NCBI GenBank assembly: GCA_963965975.1
Contig: OZ014416.1
Span: 1,798,001 to 1,862,000, forward strand
Origin: Xestospongia bergquistia
Lineage: Eukaryota > Porifera > Demospongiae > Haplosclerida > Petrosiidae
Reading direction: 5' to 3'
DNA length: 64,000 nt
In this document: positions 45,232 through 58,240 of the stretch, piece by piece
Layout of the letters: each line of letters opens with the position of its first letter
How positions within the stretch are numbered: position 1 is the stretch's first letter
Program-made: the position numbers and the translations under genes
The notes under the pieces: model-generated
Databases searched by the model: none
Seen by the model: the letters and a program-made list of their open reading frames with translations, nothing else
What the model was told of the DNA's origin: nothing

Positions 45232-47166
45232 GCACCTTGCAATTATAGCAAAATTTCAGGAATGACAGATCTTTAGACAGCAGGCTGTCTCTCTTTCTTT
45301 GTAGTAATATTATTTTTATAGGATGAGATTACAAGTCAAGGAAATATGAAGTATATTCATGAGATAACATTAATAGTGGTCTGTGGGTTCGTGGGTAAGA
45401 ATTCCTGATGTGTTAAAGTATGACATACTAAAGAAACAAAGTTAATTTCTTTATAATGTATTATATTAATAAGTTAATATCTTCCTCTCTCTGATAATAT
45501 ATACTAGAGTGGTTGCTGTGGTCAATGTAAGGGAGAGGGGAGTCAATAAGTCTGTCAAGTTTATGGATTAATGATCTTGAGTGGAATGACATCACTAGTT
45601 GTGTGAGTAGGAATTGTTAATGTTTTAAACTATGACCTATTAAAGAAACAATGTTATAGTTAATGAATTAACATCTGATGATGTGTTCTGAGGTGGTCAA
45701 TGTGCCTTCAAGCTAATGGAGCAATAGCCTGTGACTGAAATAATATCACTAGTTGTCTGGGTATAATCAGTACCCTCCTTTCTGATAATTATCCTACACA
45801 GGTGGACTAAGCGTAGAATAATCTCAAAGTATTCCTTAGCAATTTTATTATTACCAATCATACATTCCAACAGGTAAATATTGTTATAATAATATAATAT
45901 ACTATTACTATATTATAACTTATATATTTTTCACTGATTATATAATTATATATACAATGACATTTTTGAGTGACCATGAAAAGACACACACCATAAGTTT
46001 AAGTAAAAGCTTTAGTGTTAATCTAACTTTTAGAGAGCTCAGCAAACCTTCAATTTTAGTACCCTCCATTTGATATATATTATTGTAATGTGTCGCTATC
46101 TTCAATGAGTCTTGAGACAATGAGAAAAATATCAAAAACTAACTTTGGTTCCTATATTCATTTTGTGATAATTTAAGGGTCTTGTACAGGAGCTTAGTTT
46201 AGTAAATTAAAATCTTAACCAAAATAATAATGATATAGGTGGTGAGTTATTGTATATATTTGATTTATGGAATGTATGAACAACAATAAGCAGCTGTTTC
46301 ATAATGGATGGATGAGTGAATGAATGGATGGATAGATGGATGAATAGACAGGTGGATAAACTAAATCATTCCTAAGAGGTGATGTAATATCCTACAAAAA
46401 TCCTTTCATAAAATCATCATATGATGTACATCATATGATCATTTAGTCATAGATAATTCTGTGAATGTCATAACAGTTGACAACATCACTCACTCACTAC
46501 CTTTTAGTAAAACAGAAACCTACAAATTACTATGTCATATTATGACAATACAGTGTATGTCCATATATGGGCATAGGATATATTAAGATAAAACTTAATG
46601 ATATTCATGAATAGTTTATGTACATATATGTACATGTAGTCTGTTTTGATGTATGGGAGTGAAAGTTTGGGAAAGACCCATTATATCACAATGCATGTTA
46701 ATGTATCCATGGTAACACTTTCTACAAACCAGTTGATATAATAACAATACTATGTTCTTGTTTTTATAATATTGACGCACACACACACATACACACACGC
46801 ACAAACACACACGCACACACATAAATGCAAATATTGTGAAGTTAAAGGTAACTCTTATACATTCTCTCACGACATTGTAATACATGGTCTCCCATTGTCA
46901 GACAAATATTCCCACATAATTATAATATTTATTATGTGGTAAATTTTTGTTATTGATTACAGCTGTATGTATATAATTATTTGATTATGAATGCATTGTT
47001 TTAATAATAACATCTCATGAATATATCTTAAATTTTCATGACTTGTAATCTCATCCTATGAAATCACTTAAAACAACAAAGAGAGAGAGAGATTGTTTGC
47101 TGTCTATAGACCTGTGATTCCTGAACTCATACTGAAGTCTTTCCATAATTGTATGAGACCTAATAG

Positions 47167-47180
47167 TTAATTCTATATCC
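47167..47180 (+). promoter_or_regulatory. TATA-like core promoter of IgR6
   Basis: TTAATTCTATATCC lies ~45 bp before the ATG, followed by GTATATTGAAGCTAAAAACT as in IgR4, IgR5 and IgR7. Confidence 0.45.
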
Positions 47181-47221
47181 AGAAGCTGGTATATTGAAGC
47201 TAAAAACTCCTGCGATTTGCC

Positions 47222-49823
47222 ATGAAGTGTCATTACTCTTCTTTGATTGTGTTTGGTTTACTGCTGTTACTAAAGGTGTCCTCCATTGAGTGTCAAACAC
47301 CTCCATACTCACTGACCATAACTAATAGAGATATTAACCAACTCACTCTACAATGTACAGATGATTTTGGAAATTCAATATCTAATGCTGCGTTTTATCG
47401 TAATGGAATCTTAAGTACAAGTGATGAATGTTTCAATTCTTCAGTGAGTGTTGCCACAAACAAACTTAGGATGACTATATCTCCTGAATGTGAAGGACTG
47501 TTTACATGTGGTGGTAGCTATGGTAATGGTGTGGTTTTATCAAAACCTATAAAACTTTATGGTATGTCTCTCTTCCTCTCAGTATATACTCCAAGATAAT
47601 TACATATCTTTTTACAGCTTATCCAGAACATACTTCTGACTACAATACTACAGAGCAATTATTAAGAGCTGCTGCTGGTAGATCCATTACTCTCCCTTGT
47701 CATGTAAGAGTATCTGCTCTTGATGGGTACACAGTGAAATGGAGAGCTTTAAATCTTCTAACTGGTGAGATTGATGATAGACCTGAACCACATAATCCAG
47801 ATTATTCTTTGACATTGACAAACTTGAAAGTATCAGAAGATTCATGTAAGGATTAAGGAAATGATATTATAATGTAAGGATTTTATTGTTTGTATGTTTA
47901 GCAATTTACACATGTGGAGTGAGATCACAAACTCTAGTTAGTGGTCCTATTAGTATTGATGGTCAAAAGACAAGACTTTATGTTACAGAATACAGTGAGT
48001 ATAAATAGATGGATGGATAGATAAAATCAGTAATTTATTTATTATTTATTTGTTATTCATTCAATTATAGCTCCTCCATCAATTTTACAAGTCTCTGCTC
48101 AAACTAGAACTGATGAAGTAATAGAGTTTACCTCCACAGCTACTGGAAGTGATTTAAACTTCACTTGGTTTTTGAACAATGAACAACTGACACCAAATGA
48201 TGAACAAGTTGATGAATTATCTGAAACTACTGGAGTTTTGAGTCTTCGAACACAAAAGTTAAACTTTAATGGACAAAGCAAGAGATTAAAACTAGTCATC
48301 ACTAATAAAGATGTTAATGATAGTGATCAGAATGACTCTCATGAAGGATGGTTATTTCAAGTAAATAACACAAGTAAGATTTGGCACACAAACCATATAC
48401 ATATATACCTAAACTATATACATATAACATATATACATATAAATAAAATAATTGTTAAAATTTAATTTCTAATTTGTATCTTACATGGATGGATTATTAC
48501 GGAATCTATTATTAATATCAATTATTTACTATGATGATTAGTTGGTATGTTATATTATTACAAAGTAACAAATTATAATTAATACAAATACAATAATGTC
48601 AGCTATTAATTAGTTTGTTAAAGTAATATATTAATACTGTAATATTATATATGTATATATCTATCTATTAGCAGTTATCATAATATAAGTATACTGTCTA
48701 TGTATTAAATAACTTTAACTGACAACACACCACATTAGAAATCAGTCAATTGATATTACATTGTACTATCTACTACAAGTACTACAAACAACTGATCATA
48801 TTACAAAGCTTTTAACATATACATATATATATAATATTATATATATAAATATGTACATAGTACATATTACATAAGTACATACTTATTCATACACATATAC
48901 TCATACATATATACTTCTCCTACAAGTACTACAACAACTGACCATATTACAAAGCTTTTAATATAGTATTGTATAGTTACTCCACATGTTATAACAAATT
49001 TAACAAAATATGTTGTTATGTCAGCATCTTTAAAACTATTTTTATATTACCTATTGTTATAAAGAATAAATTATTTTTAATAATATTTAATATTTATTCT
49101 ATTTTATTATTTGTTACATCATCTGTCATTACATCCACTGAAGGACAACCTCAAACGATAGCAGTTATTATACTTTCAATTGTCGTCTGTTTACTCATTA
49201 TTATTTGCTTAGTCCTTCTTGTCGTAACTATTGTCACTGTACACAAATGTAAAAAAAACAAAAAAGAAGTCCCAAACATTCAAGTTGATAATGGCAATGA
49301 CACTACTGACAATGGACTCTCTGTACATGTAGGAGACTCACATGATGTGGTTATTAAAAAGTCAGCTCTAACTAACTTAGATAAATTTAATATGGCTATT
49401 ATGGATGTACTTATTGAAATTGGTAAACATGAAGAAACTGACTGGAACATCCAACAACGCATTCAAAAACTTATCCATCAGCTTTCAGCTCCTGCAAGAC
49501 CCCCACCACCAACTCGAGCTGTTCACTTCGATGGTGCAATTCGAGCTGTTTGTGATTCTCGTAGTCATCCAGTAAATATTCGTGATCTTACCGAATCACC
49601 AAGACCAGCTGCAAGGACAAAGAGCATCGTTTATTATAATGTACCACAACTTGTGGCAAAAGTGGAGATCACACAAGGTCTAGAATCTCAAGCTAATCCA
49701 ATACATGATACTACAGGAGATGAATCCAATGAACTGTTGACAACACTATTACAGTCTGAACTTCCAGAAACATATGGTAAATTTATGGAACTTTTAGAAT
49801 TAAAAACTAACAATGCTTTGTAA
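47222..49823 (+). CDS. IgR6: Ig-like membrane receptor, SSIECQ-class N-domain, tail class A
   Basis: Exons: 47222-47561, 47618-47845, 47902-47994, 48071-48373, 49144-49823 (547 codons). Signal peptide and N-domain ([16 protein letters not shown]) match IgR4. The V-like domain has AYPEHTSDYN, LPCHV, VKW and IYTC, with its own changes (NTTEQLLRAAAGRS). The third domain is Cys-less (FTWFLNNEQLTPNDE, HEGWLFQV). The tail is class A: membrane span, TNLDKFNMAI, PPPP and SELPETYGKFMELLE. As in IgR4, the TAG acceptor seen in IgR2 is missing; ACTGAAG before 49144 is the shared in-frame acceptor. Intron 4 is the reverse counterpart of IgR4 intron 4, so the two genes are arms of one inverted duplication. 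Confidence 0.87.
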
Positions 49824-50261
49824 CCTTATATAACAAATATATAAGGACTTTTTCTATATTGTAGTACATTTCTTTTAGTATTTTGCTTAATTACTACTCT
49901 GCATTCTTGCTTTCATTTGCTATTATTTATTTAAATAATAAATTAGAGGCTGAAGTGTTATCTATTATGACAGATTTATTAGTCAAAGATATTATAGAAG
50001 AGAAACTGAGTAATGATACTAAGGAGTGTGTATATTGTGTCAAACTATGACATTATGAAGATTTGAATTCAACTCTCTTTATAATGTATTACATTCAGAG
50101 GTTATAGTGTCCTCAGCGGAATAAGTTATCAATGTATGAATCTTAAATTCTTTGTTAAAATAATTCATTGCTGCCATTGCACATTCCAATAGTTGATAAC
50201 AGCAAACAAACAGATGATTAAACAGAAGATTAATATATTGACTTATCAGATGAAGCCATGT

Positions 50262-50291
50262 GACTACATGTACATATATGTACATGTAGTC
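50262..50291. repeat. Perfect 30-bp palindrome
   Basis: Half-site GACTACATGTACATA is followed immediately by its exact complement. Shorter relatives occur at ~42584-42600 and ~46617-46640 in the flanks of IgR4 and IgR5. Confidence 0.9.
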
Positions 50292-50952
50292 TGTGTAGTA
50301 TATGGGAGAGATCTAATACATCACAAATTATACGTGTCCATGGAAACAAACATTAATATAGTAATCTACCATTGAATCTGTTAGTCGGATAATTTTTATA
50401 AAGACTAATTAGTTAATTAATTATTAATTAATTACTATTATCAGTTATTAATTAATGGCCAGTAGTGAGTGTACCTGTTCTTTGGTACATGAGTACTTAA
50501 AAATAGACTAACATAATTTTAATAAATTAATATAAGGCAATACTTTTATCATAATAATAATATTATATATTATTGTCTTTTAAATTTGATAGACATGGTA
50601 AAAATGTGATGTTTATTGTAAAAATGTCATATTTTTACTCATGAGATTTAGAACATAAGACTGACCCTCTATGATCACTAAATATTACAGAATTATAATA
50701 TTTATAGTCTCAATAATATGTTTCCATAAATGTAAATTATTTTCATTGACATGCAACGGAATTTATTTAAATAGCAATCTTTTAATTATAAAAGTATACT
50801 TTATAACTCATCTCATGAATACATTTTCTATTTCCCTAAAGTGTAAACTCATCATATGAATTCATTTAGCACTACAAAGAGAAAGACAGAGAGAGACTGG
50901 TTGTTGTCTATAGATCTGTGATTACTCAACTTTTGCTATAATTGTGTGGCAC

Positions 50953-50964
50953 TTAATATATCCA
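50953..50964 (+). promoter_or_regulatory. Conserved TATA-like core promoter of IgR7
   Basis: TTAATATATCCA, 52 bp before the ATG, followed by CTAGTGTATTGAAGTTAAGA; the same block precedes IgR4 and IgR5 although the rest of this gene is divergent. Confidence 0.5.
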
Positions 50965-51004
50965 ACAGCTAGTGTATTGAAGTTAAGAACTCCTGAGATT
51001 TGCC

Positions 51005-53250
51005 ATGCAGTGTCATTACTCGTTTTTGATTGTATTTGCTTTACTGTTGTTACTAAAAGTGTCCTCAATTGAGTGTCAAACACCTCCATACTCACTAACC
51101 AAAACTGAAAGAGATGTTAACCAACTCACTCTACAATGTATGGGTACACTTGGAAGTATAGTGTCTAATGCTGTGTTTTATCGTAATGGAGTCTTAAATA
51201 CAAGTGATGAATGTTTCAATTCTTCAGTGAGTATTGCCACAAACAAACTTAGGTTCACTATATCTCCCAAATGTGATGGACATTATATGTGTGGTGCTAG
51301 GAATGGCAGTGGTGTTGTTTTATCAAAACCTATTACAATTTATGGTGAGTTTGTAAGTATCTATTATTCATCCATCCATCAATCTAATTTATACATCCAT
51401 TTTTGTCTATTGATCTATCCATTCAGCTTATCCAGTTAAGATAGGATCAGATCGAAACATAACTGGAGAAGTGGGCAAAAGCATTACTTTACCATGTGGC
51501 TTTGTTCACTCACCAATCAATTCATATACCACCAAATGGTTCAAAATACTAGGCAGTATGAGAGATGAGATTGCAACCTATGATGGTGAAATCCATGATC
51601 ATATTATCAACAATTTACAACTAATGGATGAGGCTTTTTATAGATGTCAAATACGTCCTAAATTTCCTTCTAGTGTATTTGATCCTTCAAATGGACCATA
51701 TCTTAATTTGACTGTCAATGAAACTTATAGTAAGTAAATTTGAAACTTAAATATATAATGATACTATTCCTTATAAGCAAATATCCTGAACAATGTCTAG
51801 ACACTCTGTATGAACAATATCATGTACAAGAGGACACAAACACACACACATACAAATACATTTGAGTTCTTTTAACTCCCTAGGATCTCCCATTATTACT
51901 ACTGGTCTGATCATTGTTAACAATTCTGATGGTTCCAGTGAACTAAGAGTAAATACTATAGGCACTAATTTACAATATCAATGGTCAATTAATAACACAG
52001 TTGTTAATGGTACCACTCAGAGAGTTGTTAAAAACGATGAGAGACATTTGAAGTTAAATGGAAGATGGAATGGAACATTGAAAGTGGAGTATTTGGTGTG
52101 GAATAATGATTACAGTGGTATCCGTCATGAGGGAAAACAAGAATTTGTTGTTAGTCCTTATTATATTGGTAAGATATCAACTGATAACTATCTGTACCTG
52201 GAAGTATGTTTCAGTATTTGTTTTATTTATATATTTTTTTGTTTATTTATTTTTAGAATGTTCTATGAAATTACTGGACTTGGAGTCACCTCAAGGAATA
52301 GCTATAATCACTATGGTGACAGTTTTGATAGTATCATTTGGTTTCAATGTTATCTTCTGTATTTTTCTTGCAAAAAAAACTTGTTGCAAAAGGAAACAAG
52401 AAGAATCTACTAATGGAGGTGATCTATCTATACCACAGGAACATCATCCATCCCTCACAACCCAACTCTCCACAATGTCTAACAGCAAAATGGTTCAATG
52501 TATTAATCTCCTACGGCAAGTTTCTGGAGAGATGAGCATTACTCTGTCAACTCCTTCAGAAAAAATGCAAGTGAAACACTCCACATCTCAAAGTTCTTCC
52601 ACTTCTTCTGAGGCCAAGCATGCAAATCCTATGGCTAATATATTAGTAGAAGTTGCTAAAACAATCTCTGAGTTTGAGCACACTGACATAGAACTTCTCA
52701 ATGGTGTTGTTATTGTATTGCAGAGTGTTACTCGTTTAGCACAACTGCGACAATGCCACACAGCACTTCGAAATATGGCAATTCAAATAATGGAACAGAT
52801 TGAACGCATAAAGTACAATGTACCTACTGCAACATTAATGAAACATTCATTATCTGATCCTGCTGTTGTTAATAAAAGACCACAACCATCTGATACTGGG
52901 TACCAAGGCTTAGAGGAACAATCCAGTTCAAAAGACCAAAGTGAAGTTTATGTGGCAGATAGTGGTGTCAATGGTCAGTAGTGTATTGTGGATGGATGGA
53001 TGAGGGAAGGAGGCTAAGATGGATGGAATAACTGTAGATAAATTATAGTGTAACAGATACATCATTTGATTTATTACATTTTGTAGATCAACTACCATTA
53101 CGTGCAATCAATTCTAAAATTCAAATGGATGACCATGAGCCTCAAGAAGAAGAAGAAGAAAGAGAACTTACAGATGAAGAGAAAGATGATCTAATGAAAC
53201 TTTTAAATGCTATGTCTAGTCAATTAGAGCCATTTTTAAAGATGGATTAA
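51005..53250 (+). CDS. IgR7: divergent Ig-like membrane receptor with unsplit V domain, tail class D
   Basis: Exons: 51005-51344, 51427-51729, 51884-52168, 52257-52973, 53087-53250 (602 codons). Exon 1 is SSIECQ class (LQC, DEC, SPKCDGHYMC). Exon 2 alone encodes a whole V-like domain (AYPVKIG, LPCGF, TKWF, AFYRC), as in IgR1, where the other genes need two exons. Exon 3 is a Cys-less Ig-like domain (LQYQWSINN). Exon 4: membrane span (ITMVTVLIVSFGFNVIFCIF), KKTCCKRK and a long tail with Ser-rich, predicted-helical segments (NILVEVAKTISEFEH) and TGYQGL, an ITIM/ITSM-like pattern. Exon 5 gives an acidic run (QEEEEERELTDEEKDD) and the end SSQLEPFLKMD. It has no LPETY box. The first exon is typical of the cluster, the rest is not, which suggests it acquired a cluster exon 1 or is an older branch. 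Confidence 0.86.
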
Positions 53251-53400
53251 TATACCTTGTGCTGATACGGAGTATATAATTATTATTAATAGATTGCAGT
53301 AGTTTAGAAGAGCTATTAATATATAATATACTTGTATTGTCATCGGGTGACATTACCATGTGATTATGTAGTCATAATATATAAATTTGAGGAATACTAC

Positions 53401-53680
53401 AATACTATTAATATACTAATACTACAATACTACTAATATACTAATACTACAATACTATTAATATACTAATACTACAATACTACTAATATACTAATACTAC
53501 AATACTATTAATATACTAATACTACAATACTATTAATATACTAATACTACAATACTACTAATATACTAATACTACAATACTATTAATATACTAATACTAC
53601 AATACTATTAATATACTAATACTACAATTCTACTAATATACTAATACTATAACATTACTAATATACTAATACTACATTCT
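53401..53680. repeat. 25-bp minisatellite, first array
   Basis: About 11 copies of 25-bp units of the form AATACTATTAATATACTAAT with C/T alternation at one place. Confidence 0.95.
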
Positions 53681-53838
53681 AGTCATTATTTCCCTACTAC
53701 AAACATCTGTCAACATATAATGACACAGTGTATCTCCATATGTGTATATAAAATAATGAAGAATGTCCCATTACTGTATATTATATAATTGAAGGAATAT
53801 TCTTTGATATTTATAACTAGTTTATCCTTTAATTTTAG

Positions 53839-54480
53839 ATGCTATGTCTAGTCAACTAAAACCATTTTTATAGACGGATTAATATACCTTGTGCTGATAA
53901 TGGTGTATATAATTATTATTAATAGATTGCAGTAGTTTAGAAGAGCTATTAATATACAATATACTTGTATTGTCATCAGGTGACATTACCATGTGAGTCA
54001 TAATATATAAATTTGAGAAATACATATACTACAATATTACTAATATATTAATACAGCAATACTAATATACCAATACTATAATACTATTAATATACTAATA
54101 CTACAATACTACTAATTTACTAATACTACAAGTCTACAATACTACTAATATACTAATACTACAATATTACTAAATACAATACTACTAATATACTAAAACT
54201 ACAATACTACTAATATACTAATACTACAATACTACTAATATACTAATACTACAATACTATTAATATACTAATACTACAATACTACTAATATACTAATACT
54301 ACAATACTATTAATATACCAATACTACAATATTACTAATATACTAATACTACAATACTATTAATATACTAATACTATAATATTACTAATATACTAATACT
54401 ATATTCTACTCATTATTTCCCTACCACAAACAGCTGTCAACATGTAATGACACAGTGTATCTCCATATGTGTATATAAAA
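53839..54480 (+). repeat. Partial duplication of the IgR7 3' end, with pseudo-exon and second minisatellite array
   Basis: 53839-53882 copies the last codons of IgR7 (reads AMSSQLKPFL then stop, with a shortened end). The following flank and minisatellite (54020-54410) parallel 53245-53690. There is no upstream exon, so this is debris of a tandem duplication. Confidence 0.85.
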
Positions 54481-55450
54481 TAAAAATAATAATAACATAA
54501 TGGGAAAGTCCCATTACTGTATATTATATAAATGAAGGATTACTTATTGATATTTATAACTAGTTTATCCTCCAGTTTGGCACTTTCAGGAGCTACCTCA
54601 ATTACTCACAAGACAGTGCATGTCTCAACATAGTAGTGGATGAACTCTGGGAAGACAGGATTTATTTTGATATTAAAGACTTCAACCTTCAATCATGAGC
54701 CCACCCTCAAATAGTAACTACCAGCCTACAACTTGTTATTGATAAAACACAAGAACATCAAAAGAGCATACCAACAACATGTCCAAAATAGAGCATGCTT
54801 CATTCTATTACTTACTTTTTTGAAGAATCTAATCCAGCTGTACCTACATGTTTATCAAGTGGGTCATGTGGTTTACATGTGTGTGTATATATATATATAT
54901 ACTATGTGTTGTTATAGTCTAAAAGTTTGGGAAAATCCACTTTATCACAAATTATTTGTATCCATGGAAACAGACATTATAAGCATAGTAATGTGAAGTG
55001 GAACATTTTACTGTTTATTTCATTGACTGGTAATGGCTTTTTTGGTGGTATTAATAATTATACTGACAAGTATTTAAATTAATGTGACTTGATATAAAGC
55101 AACATTTTAAATAATAATTATGTTATTGTCTTAAAGTTTGATGCAAACGTGAAGTCAACAATAAAGAAATTATTCATTTTCTAATGAGAATTAGACTGCA
55201 CGGCCTCCCATGATCATAAAGGATATTTCTTATAGAAAATATGTAATGAATCTTTCTATCAACTGTATGCACTAACATTCATAATAGTGTTGTTTGTTGG
55301 ATTTGTCTCATGAATATCTTTATATCAATAATTTCTATCCCATTCAAGAAAAGAAAGACACTCCCTTTTCTGTAATACTTCTGTCTGCTTGATTCCTGAA
55401 ATCATTTGCTACAATTGTGTGGGCAGATAAAGTTAGTTATAGGATTTACT
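54481..55450. other. Spacer before IgR8
   Basis: No gene recognised. It contains a short (TA)n near 54887. The CTTAATATATCC promoter block of IgR4-7 is not evident upstream of IgR8. Confidence 0.6.
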
Positions 55451-57389
55451 ATGAAGCAGTGTTGGCATATCTCTTTAATTGTGTTTGCTTTATTGTTGTT
55501 ACTAAAAGTGTCCTCCATTGAGTGTCAAACACCTCCATACTCACTAACCATAACTAATAGAGATATTAACCAACTCACTCTACAATGTATGGATGATTTT
55601 GGAAATCCAATATCTAATGCTGTGTTTTATCGTAATGGTATCTTAAATACAAGTGACGAATGTTTCAATTCTTCAGTGAGTGTTCCCACAAGCAAACTTA
55701 GGATGACTATATCTCCTGAATGTGAAGGACTGTTTACATGTGGTGGTAGCTATGGCAATGGTGTGATTTTATCAAAACCCATAACAATTTATGGTGAGTA
55801 TGTCTCTCTTCCCTTTCCTATCAGTTTATACTCCAAGATAATTACGTATCTTTTTACAGCTTATCCAGAACGTACGTCTGACTACAATGCTACTCAGCAA
55901 TCATTAAGAGTTGTAGCTGGTACATCTATTACTCTCCCTTGTCATGTACAAATATCTGCTCTTCATGGGTACACAGTGAAATGGAAAATAGAAGATCCTA
56001 TTAAAAATACACATGGTGAACATTCTGAGCCTCATAATTCAGACTATTCTTTGACATTGACAAATTTAAGTGACTTAATGGATTCTTGTAAGTATCACTA
56101 CTTTTATTCAAAGTATTATATCATCCTTTTTATAGTAATTTATACTTGTCAAGTGCAGTCTCAAATCTTTTATAATGGTCCCTATAAAATTAATGGTCAG
56201 AAGACAAAACTTTATGTTATAGAATATAGTAAGTTTAAATAGATAGATGGATGGTCTGATGGGGGATCTGATTATGACTATGACATTCATTTATAGTTTC
56301 TCCGTCAATCTTACAAATGTCTGTTCAAACTGGAACTGATGGATTAATAGACTTTAATTTAACAGCCACAGGAAGTAATTCTAATTTTAAATTCACTTGG
56401 TTTCTGAATGATAAACAATTGAAACTTGATAATGACTTAGTAGTACGTCTTGATAAATTTTCACATTTTGATATGCATACTGGATTTTTGAGTCTTGAGT
56501 TACAGAAATTGAATTTTAATGATCATATCAAGAAATTGAAAGTGGTTGCCACTAACAAAGATATTTATAATAACAATCAAAGTGATATTTATGAAGGATG
56601 GTTATTTCAAGTGAACAATACTATAGTATTAACACCAGGATCATCAAATATTACTGGTAATCATGGTATGTTAGATTACCCATCCATCTATCCATCCATT
56701 CATCTATCTGTCTATCCATCCATCCAAATATATGGCTGGCATTCATCCATCTATCCATCCATCCAGCCATCCAAATATTCATCTATCCATTCCACACATA
56801 CATTTATCTAAGTGACACATCATATTTAGTACAAATTTGTAATTAAAATATTTTACTAGCCTTTCCTTATCTATATTTAGTTAGTATATCTTGTTTTAAT
56901 ATTTATAATTAAGAATCTTAAATTTACTATTGAGAGAATGTATTGTCATATTATTTTTCTTCTTTAGATTGTGCTCTGTTCAAAGATGTCTTTGTTGTGG
57001 TGATAATAATTACAGCTGTTGTATTGTTCCTACTTTGCTGTGTCCTAACTCTTATCATTATATTCATATGCTTTAAACGATATAAGGCTAAAACAAGTTT
57101 GATGAATATACAAACATTTGCAACTGAAATGATTCGTTTCTATGCCAATCTTAATTGTCAAGAAAGGTGTGATCCAGCTGTTAAAAGGGAGATCAATAAA
57201 CTTATGAAACAGTTTCTAGATATGCAAATAGATACATTAAGTAGTCATAATCCTGTTGTAGCAGACAGCCGTCCATGTGATCAAACAACTGATGACACAA
57301 TTATATCTCATCCTGTACTAATGATTTTTTTGAGAGATAATCTTCCAGAAACATATAAAGGACTTCAAACTATCTCTGGGGACCAGTAA
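55451..57389 (+). CDS. IgR8: Ig-like membrane receptor, KIEDP-type V domain, tail class C
   Basis: Exons: 55451-55793, 55860-56087, 56136-56228, 56297-56656, 56968-57389 (481 codons). The start at 55451 ([18 protein letters not shown]) is preferred over an upstream in-frame ATG at 55406 because it puts the hydrophobic stretch near the N-terminus as in paralogues. N-domain SSIECQ class ([16 protein letters not shown]). V-like domain of KIEDP type, closest to IgR5. The third domain is Cys-less, of a type shared only with IgR9 ([18 protein letters not shown], then TPGSSN). Exon 5: DCALFKDV, membrane span with [15 protein letters not shown], a probable helix ([19 protein letters not shown]) and the end [15 protein letters not shown]4 to the 3' flank is nearly identical to IgR9. 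Confidence 0.87.
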
Positions 57390-58127
57390 TTGGCTGACAT
57401 TGAGTCTTTCATCTTTTAGTTTTATTGATTATATTAATTTTAGTGTTGTAGGATAACATATTATTTGGTAATATGATTTTGTTTATAGTGAATTGTTGCT
57501 GGTGCCAGCTGACTATGTTTTAATGATTTTATTTAAATATGACATGCCCTGATTTTAAATAATTGTTGTAATTAATCTCATAATTTAAATGGCAGAGTCC
57601 TTACCAGGGGTATATTTAATCAACATGTAGTCAAGTTTTAAATAATTAAAAGTTACTTTGTGTTCATATAATTTATGTTGTACTAGTTGATACAGTAACT
57701 ATTATTATTATTGTTGTTAATATTTTAGATTTTTATCAGTTCATTGTTGTTTATTAAAATTGTCTTATATTAACACAATTAACAGACAATTTAGCTAGAG
57801 GTATGTTTAAATAACATATATAGACTTTTAATAAAATCTTTAACTTTTGTTTATGCTATTTCAATACTACAATGATTTTATTAAATTAATCTCTACGGAA
57901 TAGTATAGTGATTAAAAGGTTTTTCCCTGTTAATGCAGTGACTGTATGAATCCATTTAATTAGGAATAAGATCATTGATTTACAATTAAAGAGAGAGGGA
58001 GAGAAATATTACCTTAAATAGTATCTCTGTGATGATGTCACTGTTACTGTCTATACCCTGACTGAGTGGGGGATATTAAATTCCATTTGGAAACTGAAAG
58101 TTCTATCAGTGTGTACAAGAATTTATC

Positions 58128-58240
58128 ATGCAGTGTCATTGAGTTGTTTTGATTGTGTATGTGGATGGGTCTGATTTTGAAGTTTGTTGTAATGGTATAA
58201 CAACCTTGGTTCACTATGTCTCGTAAAAGTGATAAGTTAC
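58128..58240 (+). pseudogene. Relic of an IgR exon 1
   Basis: ATGCAGTGTCATT followed by TTTTGATTGTGTATG matches the signal-peptide start of IgR7/IgR9. Downstream, TGTAATGG and TTCACTATGTCTC match pieces of the N-domain coding sequence, with deletions and no reading frame. Confidence 0.6.

Larger units (their letters stand above)
45181..47221. other. Spacer between divergent IgR5 and IgR6; duplicate of 40960-42880
   Basis: No gene. It carries ~170-bp repeat units (45350-45770), an interrupted (CA)n (46776-46822) and the same TACATGTA-rich segment as 42580-42620. The two copies differ by small indels. Confidence 0.8.
49824..51004. other. Spacer between IgR6 and IgR7
   Basis: No gene. The left part resembles the IgR2 and IgR4 3' flanks. 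A perfect 30-bp palindrome lies at 50262-50291. Confidence 0.7.

Noticed and set aside
52106-52535. Alternative frames across IgR7 exon 4
   Set aside because: Only the frame entered by phase-1 splicing at 52257 gives a membrane span with basic stop-transfer residues and continues to exon 5; the others end early.
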